A stretch of 61,138 bases of DNA from Chara braunii (GCA_003427395.1 BFEA01000959.1:159602-220739); one strand, 5' to 3'. Shown: positions 11,198 to 22,209, numbered from the stretch's first letter. The notes: a model not told the origin generated them from the sequence alone. Made by a program: numbers and translations.

Positions 11198-13240
11198 AGA
11201 ATAAAGTCTACAGGTCAAAAAAACAGGAGAAGGAAGAAGGTCCAGGCACCAGAGGAGAACAACAAGAACTCAGGTGAGCCGATCCAAGCAGGCTGGAAAT
11301 GAGAAGTAAGAAAGAACCCGGACGCGAACAAGGGATCTTTATTTGGAAAACAACCCGCACTCGAACAAGGGATCTTTATTTATTTGGACAAAGGGGTTGG
11401 GGAATGGGACTCGATCTGCAGACTTTACAAAATGAAAAAAGACTACAAGAAAGAAAGCTTGACCCGGTCCCCTGACAGAAATGAACAACCGGAGCTGGCT
11501 GGAAGGCTCGGGGAATGACGAACGGTATTTTCTTTTCCCCCACCCCTATGGACTAAACGACTGGTGAACCCCGGTCTCAGATCTTGATCACCGATAGCCC
11601 CAAGTGAGAGCTTTTTCCCTCGTCAATGAACTTAAGTCCACTCCATGTATTGACCAACTAGATAGGTCCTATCCCTGGCACTCACAACACAACACGCCAG
11701 TTCTATTCAGAGTACCGCGAGCTGCCTTCGACTTACGGACGACGTGACCTGTCTGGATTATGGAGGTTCGGCCGAACATGGATGTGGACTTTCTGCGAGG
11801 CTCCACAGGAGGGTCGTGAACGCGATCAAGCGGTATACAGACGTTCTCTCCCAGCTTGCATGGATACTGCTGCCTGTTTTCTGTCCTATGTTGGTGTTGT
11901 GTGGACAGGTGAATGAAACCCCTCTGCTGAGACGGTTAGTGGCAACAAGGCGAAAAAGCTGTAGGGGATGCAACAGCCCCCCTGGATTGCGCCTGACGAG
12001 TGTGAGATGAGCCAGCATGCGAAAACCCGAAGATCCAGACGGGCGTGCAGGCTTCACATAGTGATGGTGAGACTATATGGGGCCACCGGATGGAGGAATG
12101 AAACAGGGAGGACGGACTGGCGGAGACCAGCCTACCGTGAAGAGGCACTAGAAAAGGGCAAGCGCGATGGCGAGGTAGTGGCCCGAGGAAATCTGACTTG
12201 AGGACGAGTTGGGATCAACACAGCCATATGTGGAAGGAATGGGGAATGAGAGACCGACAAGAGAACAATCCCCTCTTTGCCAAACGGCCATCATGCGCGA
12301 GTCCTATGGATGAGGGGTCCTCACACCAATTACACCTCCTTTAGATTGAGCGTCCCCTACTGATCTATGGCTGTTCTCTTTCTCAGTATACTCTCCTTTT
12401 GATTATAGGGCAGGTCTTTGCTCGCCTAGATAGTCACATAATTAACTGCTCCATCTCCCCGGGCGGATCTCTTGCAAGGATTTCACGATCGCTATTGCAG
12501 TTGGACTTTATGGCATGCCTTTTTGACACCAGCAATCTGGTTTCCTGTTTTCTGGCATAAACGGCTTGCATATTAACTTTTGTCATTATTCAGTGTGTTT
12601 TTGGTCTTTTTTGCTACGAGCAATTCTTGCTATCATCATTTTTCGCTACAAACTGCTTGCCTTCAGAAGAAGGCATGACGGATCATGCCTGTCGAGGAAA
12701 TATCTTGTTGAAAGGATGACCCCTGGGGGTTGGCCTGCTACCAATATGAGTCGGCCAATTGGTCTTTTGCTTTCTGTTTTTTTTTCCTTCTTTCTTTTTT
12801 CTTTTTCTTTTTTCTTTTTTCTTTCCTCCTTCATTCCGTCATTTTTTTTTTTCTTTCCTTCTCCTGCAAGACATGATAAAAATTTGTCTTTCTCATCTTT
12901 TAAGAAATGGAGCTGGCACCTTGGATGACATGCTTTGTGGAAACTGATAACATCTTCTTTCTTTCTTGCATGACATAATACGATGTGTATTTCTCATATT
13001 TTATAAAACGGAGCTGGCTCGGGATGACATGCCTATGTGTCTGTCTGAATACGCCGAACACACGACCAAACGCTTTTAAACGTGCCTTGTGGTATTGGAG
13101 GGAAAATATTGAACGCGCGCCCTCTGTTGGTGTGTGTGCGTCGGAAGCTTACGGGGAGAGGGCTGCGTTTGCTATACACTAAGAAAAAGCATTATTGTGA
13201 TACTGTTTCCTCGGACTTACGCCCACTCATGAGAAGCTTG
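11195..13240. other. No supportable gene
   Basis: It contains a short duplication (cgaacaagggatctttatt near 11326 and 11362) and a T/TTC-rich patch at 12777-12860. Open frames of 60-120 codons overlap on both strands and show no known domain. Confidence 0.4.
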
Positions 13241-13277
<37 letters not shown>

Positions 13278-13316
13278 GGTCAATCCATTGAATCGATTGA
13301 ATCGATTCAATGGATT
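13241..13316. repeat. (GT)n followed by a perfect 16-bp inverted repeat
   Basis: A (GT)n run ends near 13274. Then aatccattgaatcgat (13282-13297) is repeated inverted at 13301-13316 around a 3-nt loop. This is a strong potential hairpin of unknown role. Confidence 0.85.
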
Positions 13317-13342
13317 AAAATTTTGAAGTTCGCTGCTAACTA

Positions 13343-13412
13343 ATGTAGTTGGGGTTCGAACCCACGCATACATTTAAGAAACCCAACTGTCTAATGAGAT
13401 AACCATTGAGGC
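13343..13412 (-). other. tRNA-like remnant with A and B boxes
   Basis: On the minus strand tgcctcaatggtta resembles an A box and gggttcgaacccc is a canonical B box/T-arm, with about 40 nt between them. The anticodon arm pairs poorly. It is more likely a tRNA-derived retroposon head or dead tRNA than a working gene. Confidence 0.4.
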
Positions 13413-13479
13413 AGATTAGGTCCCTGTGTAATTTTTGGGTCTTTTTTTTTTTTCCAAATGTATCCCGTGTCAGGTAGCT

Positions 13480-14650
13480 GGCACGACAAGATGTGATTGT
13501 TTATCAAACCCTAACCTTGCAGAGTGTGGAAAACCGGCTGAATGACAAAACTGGAAAATATGTCGAATTGTCACCGTGGTGCATTTTGCACCCGAAATGA
13601 TTTTGAGGTTTTTTAAAAATATTTTTTCTAAAAATATCTCAATAAAAATCATACACTGATTTTCTTATACTTTTTCTTGTATTCATTTGCGCTCTCAAAA
13701 AATCATGGAAGATGTAGTACTTTTCTATTGATCGGTACATGGCATAGCAGCGAAAATTGAATAAGTGCCAAATTTGCGCGGTGGTTATTTGACAGTGGAA
13801 ATGATTTTTTATTTTTCTTTTAAATACTTTCTGTAAGGATTATGACCTAATCTACAAGCCCTCCAATTTTTACGAGTTAGGATACTTTTTTCGTTGGAAC
13901 ACATGTCGAAGAGTGGCAAAAATGGAATATGCACCAAACTGGTGCAGCAACCCTTTTGGCAACAAATTGTTTTTTATTGTTTATTTGGATATTTTTCCAC
14001 AAATGGTTAACGGGGACCCCCATTTTCAGGCCCTGGGTAACGAGTCCAAAACTGAAATTAGGGTTTCCGGGTTAAATTTTATGGTTTTTTTTTTTTTTTT
14101 TTTGCCTGTTGTTTTGGTTCAAGGTTGGTGTGCGCCAAATTTTGTGTCATTTGGAGAATTTGAATTTTCTCTGTTCAGATTTTTGAGATTTCTCAAGATT
14201 TCTGAAATTCAGATGTTGGCGAAATTTCATGAAAATGCAGTTTTGCCTTGCTGTTTTATATGTTTTTTTTTCTTTTCTTTTTTTTTTTTGGCAGTTAGTT
14301 AATATGGTCTCCACTCTACGAATTGGTGACAAGTTTGATTAAAATGACCCTTTGGTTTTCATATAAATGGCATGGCAAGTGGTCTGAAAATTAGGGTCTT
14401 CGTTAACCTTCTCTCGGAAATCAATAAAGTTATGATTTTCATGGGTGCACAAAAATGAAAAATGGACCGAACCGGCGCGACAACTATTGCAGGGGCGAAA
14501 ATATCTTTCTTATGTTTTTCGATAATTTTCCTGGAAAAATCACAATCTAATCTATGGATTTTCCAAATTTTTTATTTTTTTTATTTTTAATTTGAGCGTG
14601 AAAAATCATCAAAGTTATCATACATTTTAGTTGCGGGACTGGAATCGCCG
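13480..14650. repeat. A+T-rich dispersed repeat (same family as the 27.6/30.6 kb inverted repeat)
   Basis: Diverged successive copies carry phrases such as caaaaatggaa, cggcgcgac and aatgattttttat. The same phrases occur in the arms at 27.6-27.9 kb and, inverted, at 30.4-30.7 kb. In both places the repeat lies upstream of a plus-strand Penelope-like fragment, which suggests it belongs to that element's non-coding end. Confidence 0.6.
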
Positions 14651-15214
14651 GTAATCAGCAGTCGCAACCCTTTCGAAAAATCTGGCCCTAAGTCATTGGA
14701 GGCAGGTTTTTGAGTGGCTGACTGGTGGTCTCATAAGTAGGTTAGCAAGGTGCACGGTCTCTATGGGAGCTGAGGCTAACTAAGAGCATCGCCACATAGT
14801 CGAAGATGATATCTTTACCATGAAATAGGAGAGCGGGCAATTAAGGTTATCAGCACTATCGAAGTCGAGCTTCGAAACCGAACTTGAAGGATTGAGAATG
14901 GAGGTTGGTCGATTAAAGGTGCAGATTGTGAAAGAAAAGGAAGCCAAATTATGGAACTTGAAGGAGGAGGCATTACACCAAAGGAATAAGAGAGGCAATA
15001 TCACGATTGGAGCACAAGAGTGTTTGGCGCATGGTTCGCCAAGGCCACGTTGAACAGACAACATTCGGGATTCAGACAAGTGGAAGCAGAAATATATGAA
15101 GATGAAGAAAATCCACAGAATAGCAAGTTTCGCAAAAGTCCTTGAAGGGAAGCGGGCGGATGCGGAGGTAGAGGTGATCAAGTTGAAGGAACAACTGGAC
15201 AAGGTACGTGTGGC

Positions 15215-15482
15215 CTAGGCTACCAGCCGGGCCGCCTAGGTCCCGCGTGACCAGCCCGCGCAAGGATGAGGGAAGGTCCCGACAAAAAAATAAAATAAAA
15301 AAAATATGAAAAAAACTATATTATGCAGAAAAATAAACTAAACAACTTTTGGCTCAGGGTTACATCGAAATTCTTCACCAAATTTAGAATAAAAAATACT
15401 ATTTGATTTTTTATTTATGCATTTATTTTTATTTTTATTTGCCCGACCGGGCAAGTGACCTCGCGCCACTCTGGTAGCCTAG
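15215..15482. mobile_element. MITE-like insertion with 12-bp TIRs
   Basis: The ends are ctaggctaccag and its exact reverse complement ctggtagcctag. Just inside are G+C-rich partly matching arms (gccgggccgcc and gcccgaccgggc) around an A+T-rich core. It interrupts the decayed element at the donor-like site after 15203. No coding capacity. Confidence 0.7.
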
Positions 15483-17102
15483 CCTATGGCAGAATTGTAG
15501 CAGCGGCGGGTCGGAGAAGACACGAATTTGAAAACAAGATTGGAGGTAGTGGCTAATCGGTCGACAGGGAAAGGGAAGAAGACGACTCCTTACGGAGTGT
15601 GGGGGAAGGGGCGGAGACCTCGGGAGACATTAATGAGAGGTTCATCTTCATCGAAGAGCAGAAGAAGGAACTGCGGAATTACAAGAAATCCGGATTGGAA
15701 ATGAGGTGTCGAGAAATGGGATTAAAATTACGAGCGATTGATTTAATGATTCCGGATTTTACTGAATTCAGGGCTGATAAGGCACTGGGAAATGATGGAG
15801 GAAAAGAGAAGGAGAAGGAGGATAAGGTTTCGGTGCAGGAAGTTCCAGATGACTCACCTTCCCATAATGAAGTGTATGTGACGGCGGAGGATAAGTCAAA
15901 TGAACTCTAGGGAAGGTAACCGAACGTGACTACGTATGGTATTGCGCTCAATACTGTAGAAAGCTTCGAGAAAGAGAAAATGAAACGTCTATACCTGATT
16001 AGGAACTTGATAAGGAGGAGGAACGAGAGCAAAAAGGTAAAGTCTGTTGGGTCCTATTTGAGTTGTAAGGAACTTAATGGTTTTTTAGATGCTTTGTTAT
16101 TAATATGATTTTGGCAAACGATATTCTGTGGGTTAGTAAGTTGAAAGAGTATTTGGGAAAGTTGTTGAATGGAGTGGAGTTAGAGACTTGCCAAGGTCCT
16201 TGTGCGTACGCCTTGATCTGAGCATGTTTATATAGGTTTCACCATGAGGTCCTTATCGGTTTGGTGGAATTTACATATTCACTGTTGTACAAACCTCGAG
16301 GTAATTAACAGGGGAAGGCGTAACCATTGGTTGCATGCGTGATTGAGGAGATGTGAGGTGGGGCAATATGTGATGATCTCGGTCTGTCGATGTGAGCAAG
16401 GAGATTTATTAACCATTGAAAAAAAACTAATGCGATGTAAAGGGACGGGTAAGAGATCAAGGAGGAGGGGGAGGAGTTGTTAAAAACTAAAGGAAGGGAT
16501 GAAGATGAGTATGCGTATTATTAAACCCTATCCAGTTTTTTGTTCGATAGATGGGTTTACCTCCTCTTCATTGATTTGTATTCTGTATGAGCGGTCAAGT
16601 AAATGAAGGAATACGATGAAGTTGTTTTGCAAGAATGATGGTCGTTTGGTTGACAACTGAAAGGTTTTAAGCTTAAATTTGGAACATTGCGAGTTAGTTC
16701 GAGAGGAGAATGTGGTATTTTAAAGAAGAGCAACATTTTTTTTAAGAAAGGATGATTGGTGATTTTCGTGAATATGATTCCTCTCTGCTCCAAGTTGTTG
16801 TACTTAAAACCTGCTCTTTCTCGGTTGTTGTTGAAACCATGTGAACGAAGAGACTTGTATACTTGGGATTTTGTGTTGGTAGGTCGATGTTGTCTCGTCG
16901 TATATGAGCCTTTTATGAGAAACAGACGCGTTGTTCACGTGAACTGATAATCTATGGAGTAATCAGACGAAGGTTTGATATCAATGTGAGAGAGAGATTG
17001 GTGATTTATGTTACTTATGACCGTTGTATAAGTAAGCCATGTATCTGGAAATTTTGTAATAGACTAGTAAAAAGAGCAGAAGCTAATAGAAATTGAAAGG
17101 AG

Positions 17103-17357
17103 ATGGTGGTGAGAAGAGTCAAGGTCGTTTGGCTTAAGAATAAAAGTATTGAGGATATCCTGTTTAATTTTAGGAAGGCAACTAAGGGGAGCGAGGCTGG
17201 TTGCACTTGTGAGGGTCGTAAGGAGGCATACACGAAAGTGGAGGGACATGTGTGTTGTCGCCCAAGTGAATGGGAACATGCTGTGAACTTGTTGAAAAAT
17301 AATTGGAATATTCCTATGTCAAGAAAGTGCATTTTGATGAAGCGCTTAAAATATTAA
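17103..17357 (+). CDS. CxC linker fragment of a Penelope-like element
   Basis: The 84-residue frame contains KNKSIEDILFNF, GCTC, EGHVCCRPSEWE and WNIPMSRKC. In Penelope-like elements this type of segment sits just upstream of the reverse transcriptase and carries paired cysteines. The alignment to the minus-strand copy (SKTVGEIL, DCNC, ENHIARRLSE, NAKNVRH) supports the call. It is a fragment of a dead element and is not thought to be a host gene. Confidence 0.5.
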   Translation: MVVRRVKVVWLKNKSIEDILFNFRKATKGSEAGCTCEGRKEAYTKVEGHVCCRPSEWEHAVNLLKNNWNIPMSRKCILMKRLKY

Positions 17358-17715
17358 ATAGATGGTTGTATGAAAAAGGTGGGACTCAGAATTCCCGTTG
17401 TTCGGGATAAAAACTTGATGGGGTGCGTGAACAAAAGAGTAAGAACAAGTCATTCGTGAAAAATATATATTTCGTGAAAACTGGACTGAGTCAAAAACTA
17501 CGAGATTAATTAAAAAAATACTATATTTTTTTCATTTTCGAAACTCATGTTTCATTTGCAATCACCAAGTTTTTATAGAAAACTAGTATTTTGGAAATCA
17601 TAACAAAATAGAGTCGACAAGATAAACAACAAAACTAATTTAGGGAGTACCTTAAAGCTAACGGTTTGTTGATACAAAAAAAAATATTTTTTGGGGAGTT
17701 GTTGCATAAGTACAC
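17358..17715. other. A+T-rich, no supportable gene
   Basis: Sequence between the decayed retroelement and the fold-back element. No recognisable feature. Confidence 0.4.
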
Positions 17716-17810
17716 AAACAAAATCAAACTTACGACATTTTATAACTATTGCCTTCAATCCCCCACCTTGCCCCGCTTTCCCTCGCGCACCTTCCGCCAC
17801 CTTCCCCCGC

Positions 17811-17898
17811 CATTTTGTTAGAATCAAGTGTAGTATCTGTTCTGATCAGTTTAATACCCGATACGTGGCCCATCGGACCACTAAAAAAAAAAAAAAAA
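17811..17898 (+). pseudogene. U2 snRNA 5'-domain copy A with A tail
   Basis: It contains atcaagtgtagtatctg, the U2 segment with the branch-site recognition word GTAGTA, then tcagtttaatacccgata and gtggcccatcgga. An A run follows at 17883-17898. The first 20 nt are degenerate (cattttgttag for ccttttggctaag). Confidence 0.85.
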
Positions 17899-18009
17899 GG
17901 GTCACCCTTCACTTTCCGCTGCCTTCAGTCCCCCATCTTCCCCCACCTTGCCCCGCCTTGCCTCCCACACACAAGCGGTTAACGAGTAGCTAAATATCGA
18001 GGAATGAAA

Positions 18010-18320
18010 ATTTTGAAGTGAAAGTTTTGGGCAGTCTGAAAATCTTGAATGGTCCTGAAGTGGTGAAAGGTCCGAAGACCCTGAAAACAACCTGTTTAGG
18101 CAGGTTGCATCCGGAAGTGGTGAAGTGAGAGTTTTTGGCAGTCTGAAAATCCTGAATGGTCTTGAAGTGGTGAAAGGTCCGAAGACCCTGAAAACCACTT
18201 GTTTAGCCATGTAGCATCCTGAAGTGGTGAAGGGTATCCTGCAGTGGTGAAAGGTCAGAAAACCCTGAAAACCACCTGTTTAGGCAGGATGCATCTTGAA
18301 GTAGTGAAGGTTGTCAAGAA
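18010..18320. repeat. Tandem gaagtggtgaaagg repeats inside the left arm
   Basis: Three imperfect copies carry gaagtggtgaaaggtccgaag, ccctgaaaac and cctgtttaggcagg. They separate U2 copies A and B and have no counterpart in the right arm, so they probably expanded or inserted after the arms formed. Confidence 0.8.
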
Positions 18321-18395
18321 GTGGTGATTAAAAATACGACTGTTGTTAACCTTCTCTCCTCCTGCACTCTCCCCCGCCTTCAATCTTCCGCCTTC

Positions 18396-18507
18396 ACCTT
18401 TCTCGGTTTTTTGGCTAAGATCAAGTAAAGTATTTATTATGATCATAATAATATCTGATCTGTGGCCCATCGGACTGCTAAAATACGAAAATAAAAAATA
18501 ATAAAAT
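18396..18507 (+). pseudogene. U2 snRNA 5'-domain copy B with A-rich tail
   Basis: Begins acctttctcgg, the U2 5' end, then ttggctaagatcaagt. The branch-recognition region is mutated (aaagtattta). It ends cccatcggactgc and passes into an A-rich tail. Confidence 0.85.
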
Positions 18508-18509
18508 TT

Positions 18510-18945
18510 TGTCACCTTCCTTTCGTCGCCTTCTTGCACCTTGTCCCGCCTTCCGTCCCGCACATTGCCCGCCTTCCTCCGCCTTGCCCCACCTTCCCTC
18601 CCGCGCATTCCCCCATTATGCCCGCACCTTTAAGTTTCCTCCCCTTCCCGCATCTTGTCCGCCTTCCTCCACCTTGCCCCACCTTCCCTCCCGCGCATTC
18701 CCCCGCCATACCCGCACCTTAAAGTTTTCTCCCCTCCCCGCACCTTGTCCGTCTCCCTCTGCCTCGCCCCACCTCCCCTCCCACGCATTCCCCCACCATG
18801 CCCGCACCTTAAAATTTTTTCCCCTTCCCGCACCTTGCCCTTCGTTCCCTCTCGCACCTTGCCCCGCCTTCCTCCGCCTTGCACCGCCTTCCTTCCCCCC
18901 ACCTTCTGCTGCCTTCAATCCCCCACCTTTCCCCACCCTTCCCCC
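18510..18945. repeat. Pyrimidine-rich tandem array of the left arm
   Basis: Units of about 110 bp contain ccttgccccaccttccctcc, cgcattcccccaccatgcc and cgcaccttaaa. They occur at least three times between U2 copies B and C. Confidence 0.85.
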
Positions 18946-18953
18946 CCGCCTTC

Positions 18954-19057
18954 ACCTTTCTCGGCCTTTTGGCTAAGATCAAGTATAGTATCTGTTATGA
19001 TCATATTAATATCCGATCCTCGCCCATCGGGGCACAAAAAAAAGATAATAATAAAAA
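18954..19057 (+). pseudogene. U2 snRNA 5'-domain copy C with A tail
   Basis: This is the best 5' end of the set: acctttctcggccttttgg, then ctaagatcaagtatagtatc, ending cccatcggggcac. An A-rich tail follows at 19035-19057. Confidence 0.9.
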
Positions 19058-19981
19058 AACAAATTGACACTTTCCTTTCCCTGCCTTTCCTCACCTTGCC
19101 CCACCTTCCCTCCCTCGTATTCCCCCACCTTGCCCCGCCTGCCCTCCCCTGCTATCCCGTGGCCGGCCTTCTTGTGCCCCGACTTGTTGCACCTATGTTC
19201 TCCCCATGTAATCGGTCGTTTTTTAAACCGACGGATTACGTAATAGGTCGTTTTTTTAACTGACTGATTACATAATCGGTCGTTTCTGAAACTGACCGGT
19301 TACACAATCAGTCGGTTTTTTTTTTTTTTTTTTTTTTAAGCCCGGGTGTTGTAGAGGCCAAGGGCCACACCCGCGGTGATTGCAAGTAACGGCAGCCAAT
19401 GGTTGTCCTGATAGGATAGGCCACCTACCCTACCCATCCCCATGTAATACTCCCATCGCAACCCCTGTCCCTACTATCCTATCTTGTGTGGCCAGCACTC
19501 AGGACCATCACCCTACCAGTATCCAGGGCAACTTGGACCAGACAACAGTGACAAGCACCAAGGCTGGGCCAACCTCCTAGACCTGATGGAAGCGAAAGCG
19601 GACGAACCTTGTCGTACAGGAACTTCAGACGCCAGGCTCATGCAATCTTCTACAGGCCCAATTCAGAGAGTCTACCCAGCAAGATTACCTAAGCAAGGCA
19701 GGTCAGCGCCCGCGGGCGCATCCTACCGTTCTTCCCCTAGTTTACCCAAGGCTAGGCGGAGCTCAGACTACCCGGAGCGATGTATAGCCCTACCCCTACC
19801 ATAGAGCTAAGCCATGCGTGAGTAGACCCCATCATATACCTGATAAACCCCCCCCAGCCCAGTATCGTAATATGTGTGTATGTGTGTATGCCAGAGGCTA
19901 TGTATGTTTGTATGAGCCTATAGGGCCATGTGTTTTGTATCTGCCCAAGGCTGTGTGTGTTGTGCAGCTGTAGCGAAGTGT

Positions 19982-20136
19982 ATGTGCCCGAAGGCCAGAT
20001 ATGTGCAGTCTATGTGTGCTCAGTGTAACTGTAAAGCGAGATATATGTGCCCGAAGGCCAGATATGTGCAGTCTATGTGTGCTCAGTGTAACTGTGAAGC
20101 GAGATATATGTGCCCGAAGGCCAGATATGTGCAGTG
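19982..20136. repeat. 63-bp tandem repeat in the centre of the fold-back element
   Basis: Units start at 19982, 20045 and 20108 with atgtgcccgaaggccagata. The period is a multiple of three, so the array stays open in several frames and gives Cys-rich peptides. I do not take it as coding. Confidence 0.9.
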
Positions 20137-20489
20137 CTATGTAGAGGAAACTATGTGTTCGTATTGAAGAGATCACAAGCCAAACTGGACAAGAACCTCC
20201 CCAAAAGTCCCTACCTGTGATCTATGACATGTGACCTGAAGACTCTACTATTTGAGCGACAATCGCAAACGGCCCTTGTGTGTGATATGGCAGACTCGGG
20301 AGATCAATAGAACAACCACGAGCAACGGCCACGAATAACCCACGCAGTATCAAAACCTGATACACAACACCATGAAGAAACCTTGGGAGGTGCGTAGGCA
20401 GTATCTGTATAAGTTTACCGTGCGTCAACCCAAGGGAATGTGTGTCCAACCGTGCGTCATTCTAACGCCCTGCCAGTGTCAATGCGCAA

Positions 20490-20575
20490 GGTTGCAATTG
20501 GGTTTTGAACCCGCAACCTCATACCACAATGTGCATTTTCAACCGGCGTTCTAACCACTGAGCTACATCAATCGG
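20490..20575 (-). other. tRNA-like remnant with A and B boxes
   Basis: On the minus strand tagctcagtggttag is a canonical A box/D-arm and gcgggttcaaaaccc a good B box/T-arm. The spacing is right for a tRNA, but the anticodon arm does not fold cleanly. A tRNA-derived SINE head or a recently decayed tRNA are both possible. Confidence 0.5.
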
Positions 20576-20812
20576 TAAGTTTTAAGAATGATCTATTACG
20601 TAATCGACCAGTTCCAAAAATGGCCGATTATGTAATCGGTCGTTCTTGAAACTGACCGATTACGTAATTGGTCAGGTTAAAAAACGACCAATTACGTGGG
20701 GAGAACAGAGGTGCAGCGAGTAAGGGCGCAGGAAGGCAGGTCGCGGGATAGCAGGGGAGGGCAGGCGGGGCAAGGTGCGGGAAGGCAGGGAAAGGAAGGT
20801 GTTGGATTCTTT

Positions 20813-20905
20813 TATTATTATTATTCTTTTTTAGTGCCCCGATAGGGCGACGGATCAGATATTAAACTTGCCAGAACAAATACTACACTTGATCTTAGCC
20901 TGAAG
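20813..20905 (-). pseudogene. U2 snRNA 5'-domain copy D with A-rich tail
   Basis: Minus strand: ggctaagatcaagtgtagta, then tttaatatctgatcc and ctatcggggcac, followed by an A-rich tail (T-rich at 20813-20832). The first 15 nt of U2 have been replaced by arm sequence (ctgccttca). Confidence 0.85.
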
Positions 20906-21016
20906 GCAGCGGAAGGTGAGGGAATGCAGGGGAAGGAAGGCGGGGCAAGGCGGGGCAAGGTGCGGGAGGGAAGGTGGGGCAAGGTGCGTGAAGGCGGCAA
21001 AAGGAAGGTGGCGGCA

Positions 21017-21121
21017 TTTTTTTTTTTTTTTTTTTTTAGCAGCCCGATGAGCCACGGATCAGATATTATACTGATCATAACAAATACTACACTTGATCTT
21101 AGCCAAAAGGCCAAGAAAGGT
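21017..21121 (-). pseudogene. U2 snRNA 5'-domain copy E with A tail
   Basis: Minus strand: starts acctttcttggccttttgg, with aagatcaagtgtagta intact, ends catcgggctgct, and is followed by 21 A. It is the inverted partner of a left-arm copy. Confidence 0.9.
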
Positions 21122-21292
21122 GAAGGCAGGGGGGGGAAGGCGGGAAAGGTGAGGGATTGAAGATAGCGGAAGGTTGGTTGTGCAATTTGGGATTAAATTT
21201 TTCTCTAGATCATAACAAAATCAAGCTTATCGCATTTTACAAGTATCGAATTTTGGTTTGTTATTGCTCATTGAGATATATGAATTGGGGGC

Positions 21293-21800
21293 ATATATGC
21301 ACCCCCCCCCCATGCATGCATGCGCCTGGGGGGGCGCCATACATGGGGGGGGGCATGCATGTGTGCACCTTACACGAGGGCCCCCGCGTATACGGGGTCT
21401 CCTATGTATGGGGGGCATTGGGGCCCCCCATGCATGCACCCCCCTTAAGAAAAATGCATGTGTGGAGGTCATGCAAGCATGAGGGACCCCTATGCGTGGG
21501 GGCCTACATATGCCTCGCATAGGAGGTCGGCCCATATCGAGATATAGGGACTGGAGGAATAGTTAAAGGGGTTCCTCTATGCATAGGGGCCCATACATGT
21601 CTAGGCCCATCATATGGGCATCCCTCTGCATGCACGGGCCCCCCTTTAGATATGCATGCAGGCCCCCCCCCCATATGGGGGGGTAATTGCAGGGGCCCCC
21701 TCTGGGCCCCCATGTAAGTTGCCCTATATGCATATAGTGGACCCCCTATATATATGGGGGGCCCTTTATGCATGCGGCCCTCCTTATGCATGCAGGGGCC
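21293..21800. repeat. Tract of G runs, C runs and ATGCAT words
   Basis: About 500 bp is made almost wholly of runs of G or C (up to 12) joined by atgcat, catgcatg, tatatg and gggcccc words. Most short words are their own reverse complement, so the tract can fold on itself in many registers. It is not coding. Confidence 0.85.
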
Positions 21801-21954
21801 GTTTTCTTGTTTCGTTATCTTCGCAGTTCTATTGGGGATATGTCTTCTTATAACCACAACAAAAGCTTCCTCAAAATTTATATAATTTTCTTTTTTTTTT
21901 TCAACAAGTTTTTTCGTTTTGCTAAAAATAGGTTTTCCTCAAAGTTGTGGTGAT

Positions 21955-22024
21955 ATTGTCTACCACGTGGGCGCGGGGAACGCAACCCTAAGGTAGCCAA
22001 ATCAATGAGACTAAGAGCTAACAC

Positions 22025-22088
<64 letters not shown>

Positions 22089-22172
22089 GAGAGACAGAGT
22101 TTTGTTCCATTTATTGTTATGAGTGTGAGAGAGAGAAAGAAATAGAGAGAGAAGGAGGGGGGGGGGGCTACC

Positions 22173-22209
<37 letters not shown>

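Larger units (their letters stand above)
14815..17357 (+). pseudogene. Decayed Penelope-like element, 5' part
   Basis: The first part (about 14870-15203) reads as a charged, heptad-like helix (EVEVIKLKEQLDK at its end) and stops at a donor-like gtacgtg. A K/E-rich frame follows at 15599-15910. The best-supported domain is at 17103-17357. There a K-rich stretch with KNKSIEDIL is followed by GCTCEG, then KVEGHVCCRPSEW. This aligns with the CNC...ENHIARRLSE segment of the minus-strand element at 23.7-23.9 kb, which is the CxC linker ahead of the reverse transcriptase. Many stops and shifted frames show that it is dead. The matching reverse transcriptase half is absent here. A related half lies at 28.5-29.4 kb. 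Confidence 0.55.
17743..21175. mobile_element. Fold-back element carrying U2 snRNA 5' domains
   Basis: The left arm (17743-19317) and right arm (20590-21175) are inverted copies of each other, though unequal in length. Each arm has three parts. First come pyrimidine-rich units of ccttccct/ccttgcccc type (purine-rich on the right). Next are U2 snRNA 5' domains with A tails. Last, at the inner end, is a run of about 35-bp units built from attacgtaatcggtcg. The most precise match is around gctatcccg (about 19150) and cgggatagc (about 20748). Long arms made of tandem units are typical of fold-back transposons. The centre encodes nothing recognisable. A similar word (about 33 bp) lies directly repeated just outside both ends (17716-17749 and 21214-21246). 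Confidence 0.75.

Noticed and set aside
9961-11302. Long open frames of 350-440 codons
   Set aside because: They run through the N gap and are otherwise (CT)n/(CA)n; no protein can be inferred.
18509-19263. Proline/leucine-rich frames of 155 and 202 codons
   Set aside because: These are translations of the ccttccct-type arrays and U2 pieces of the fold-back element.
19982-20136. CRISPR-like array
   Set aside because: The copies are contiguous with no spacers; this is a eukaryotic tandem repeat.
19928-20167. 79-codon Cys-rich frame in the fold-back centre
   Set aside because: It is the translation of a 63-bp tandem repeat, which stays open because the period is a multiple of three.
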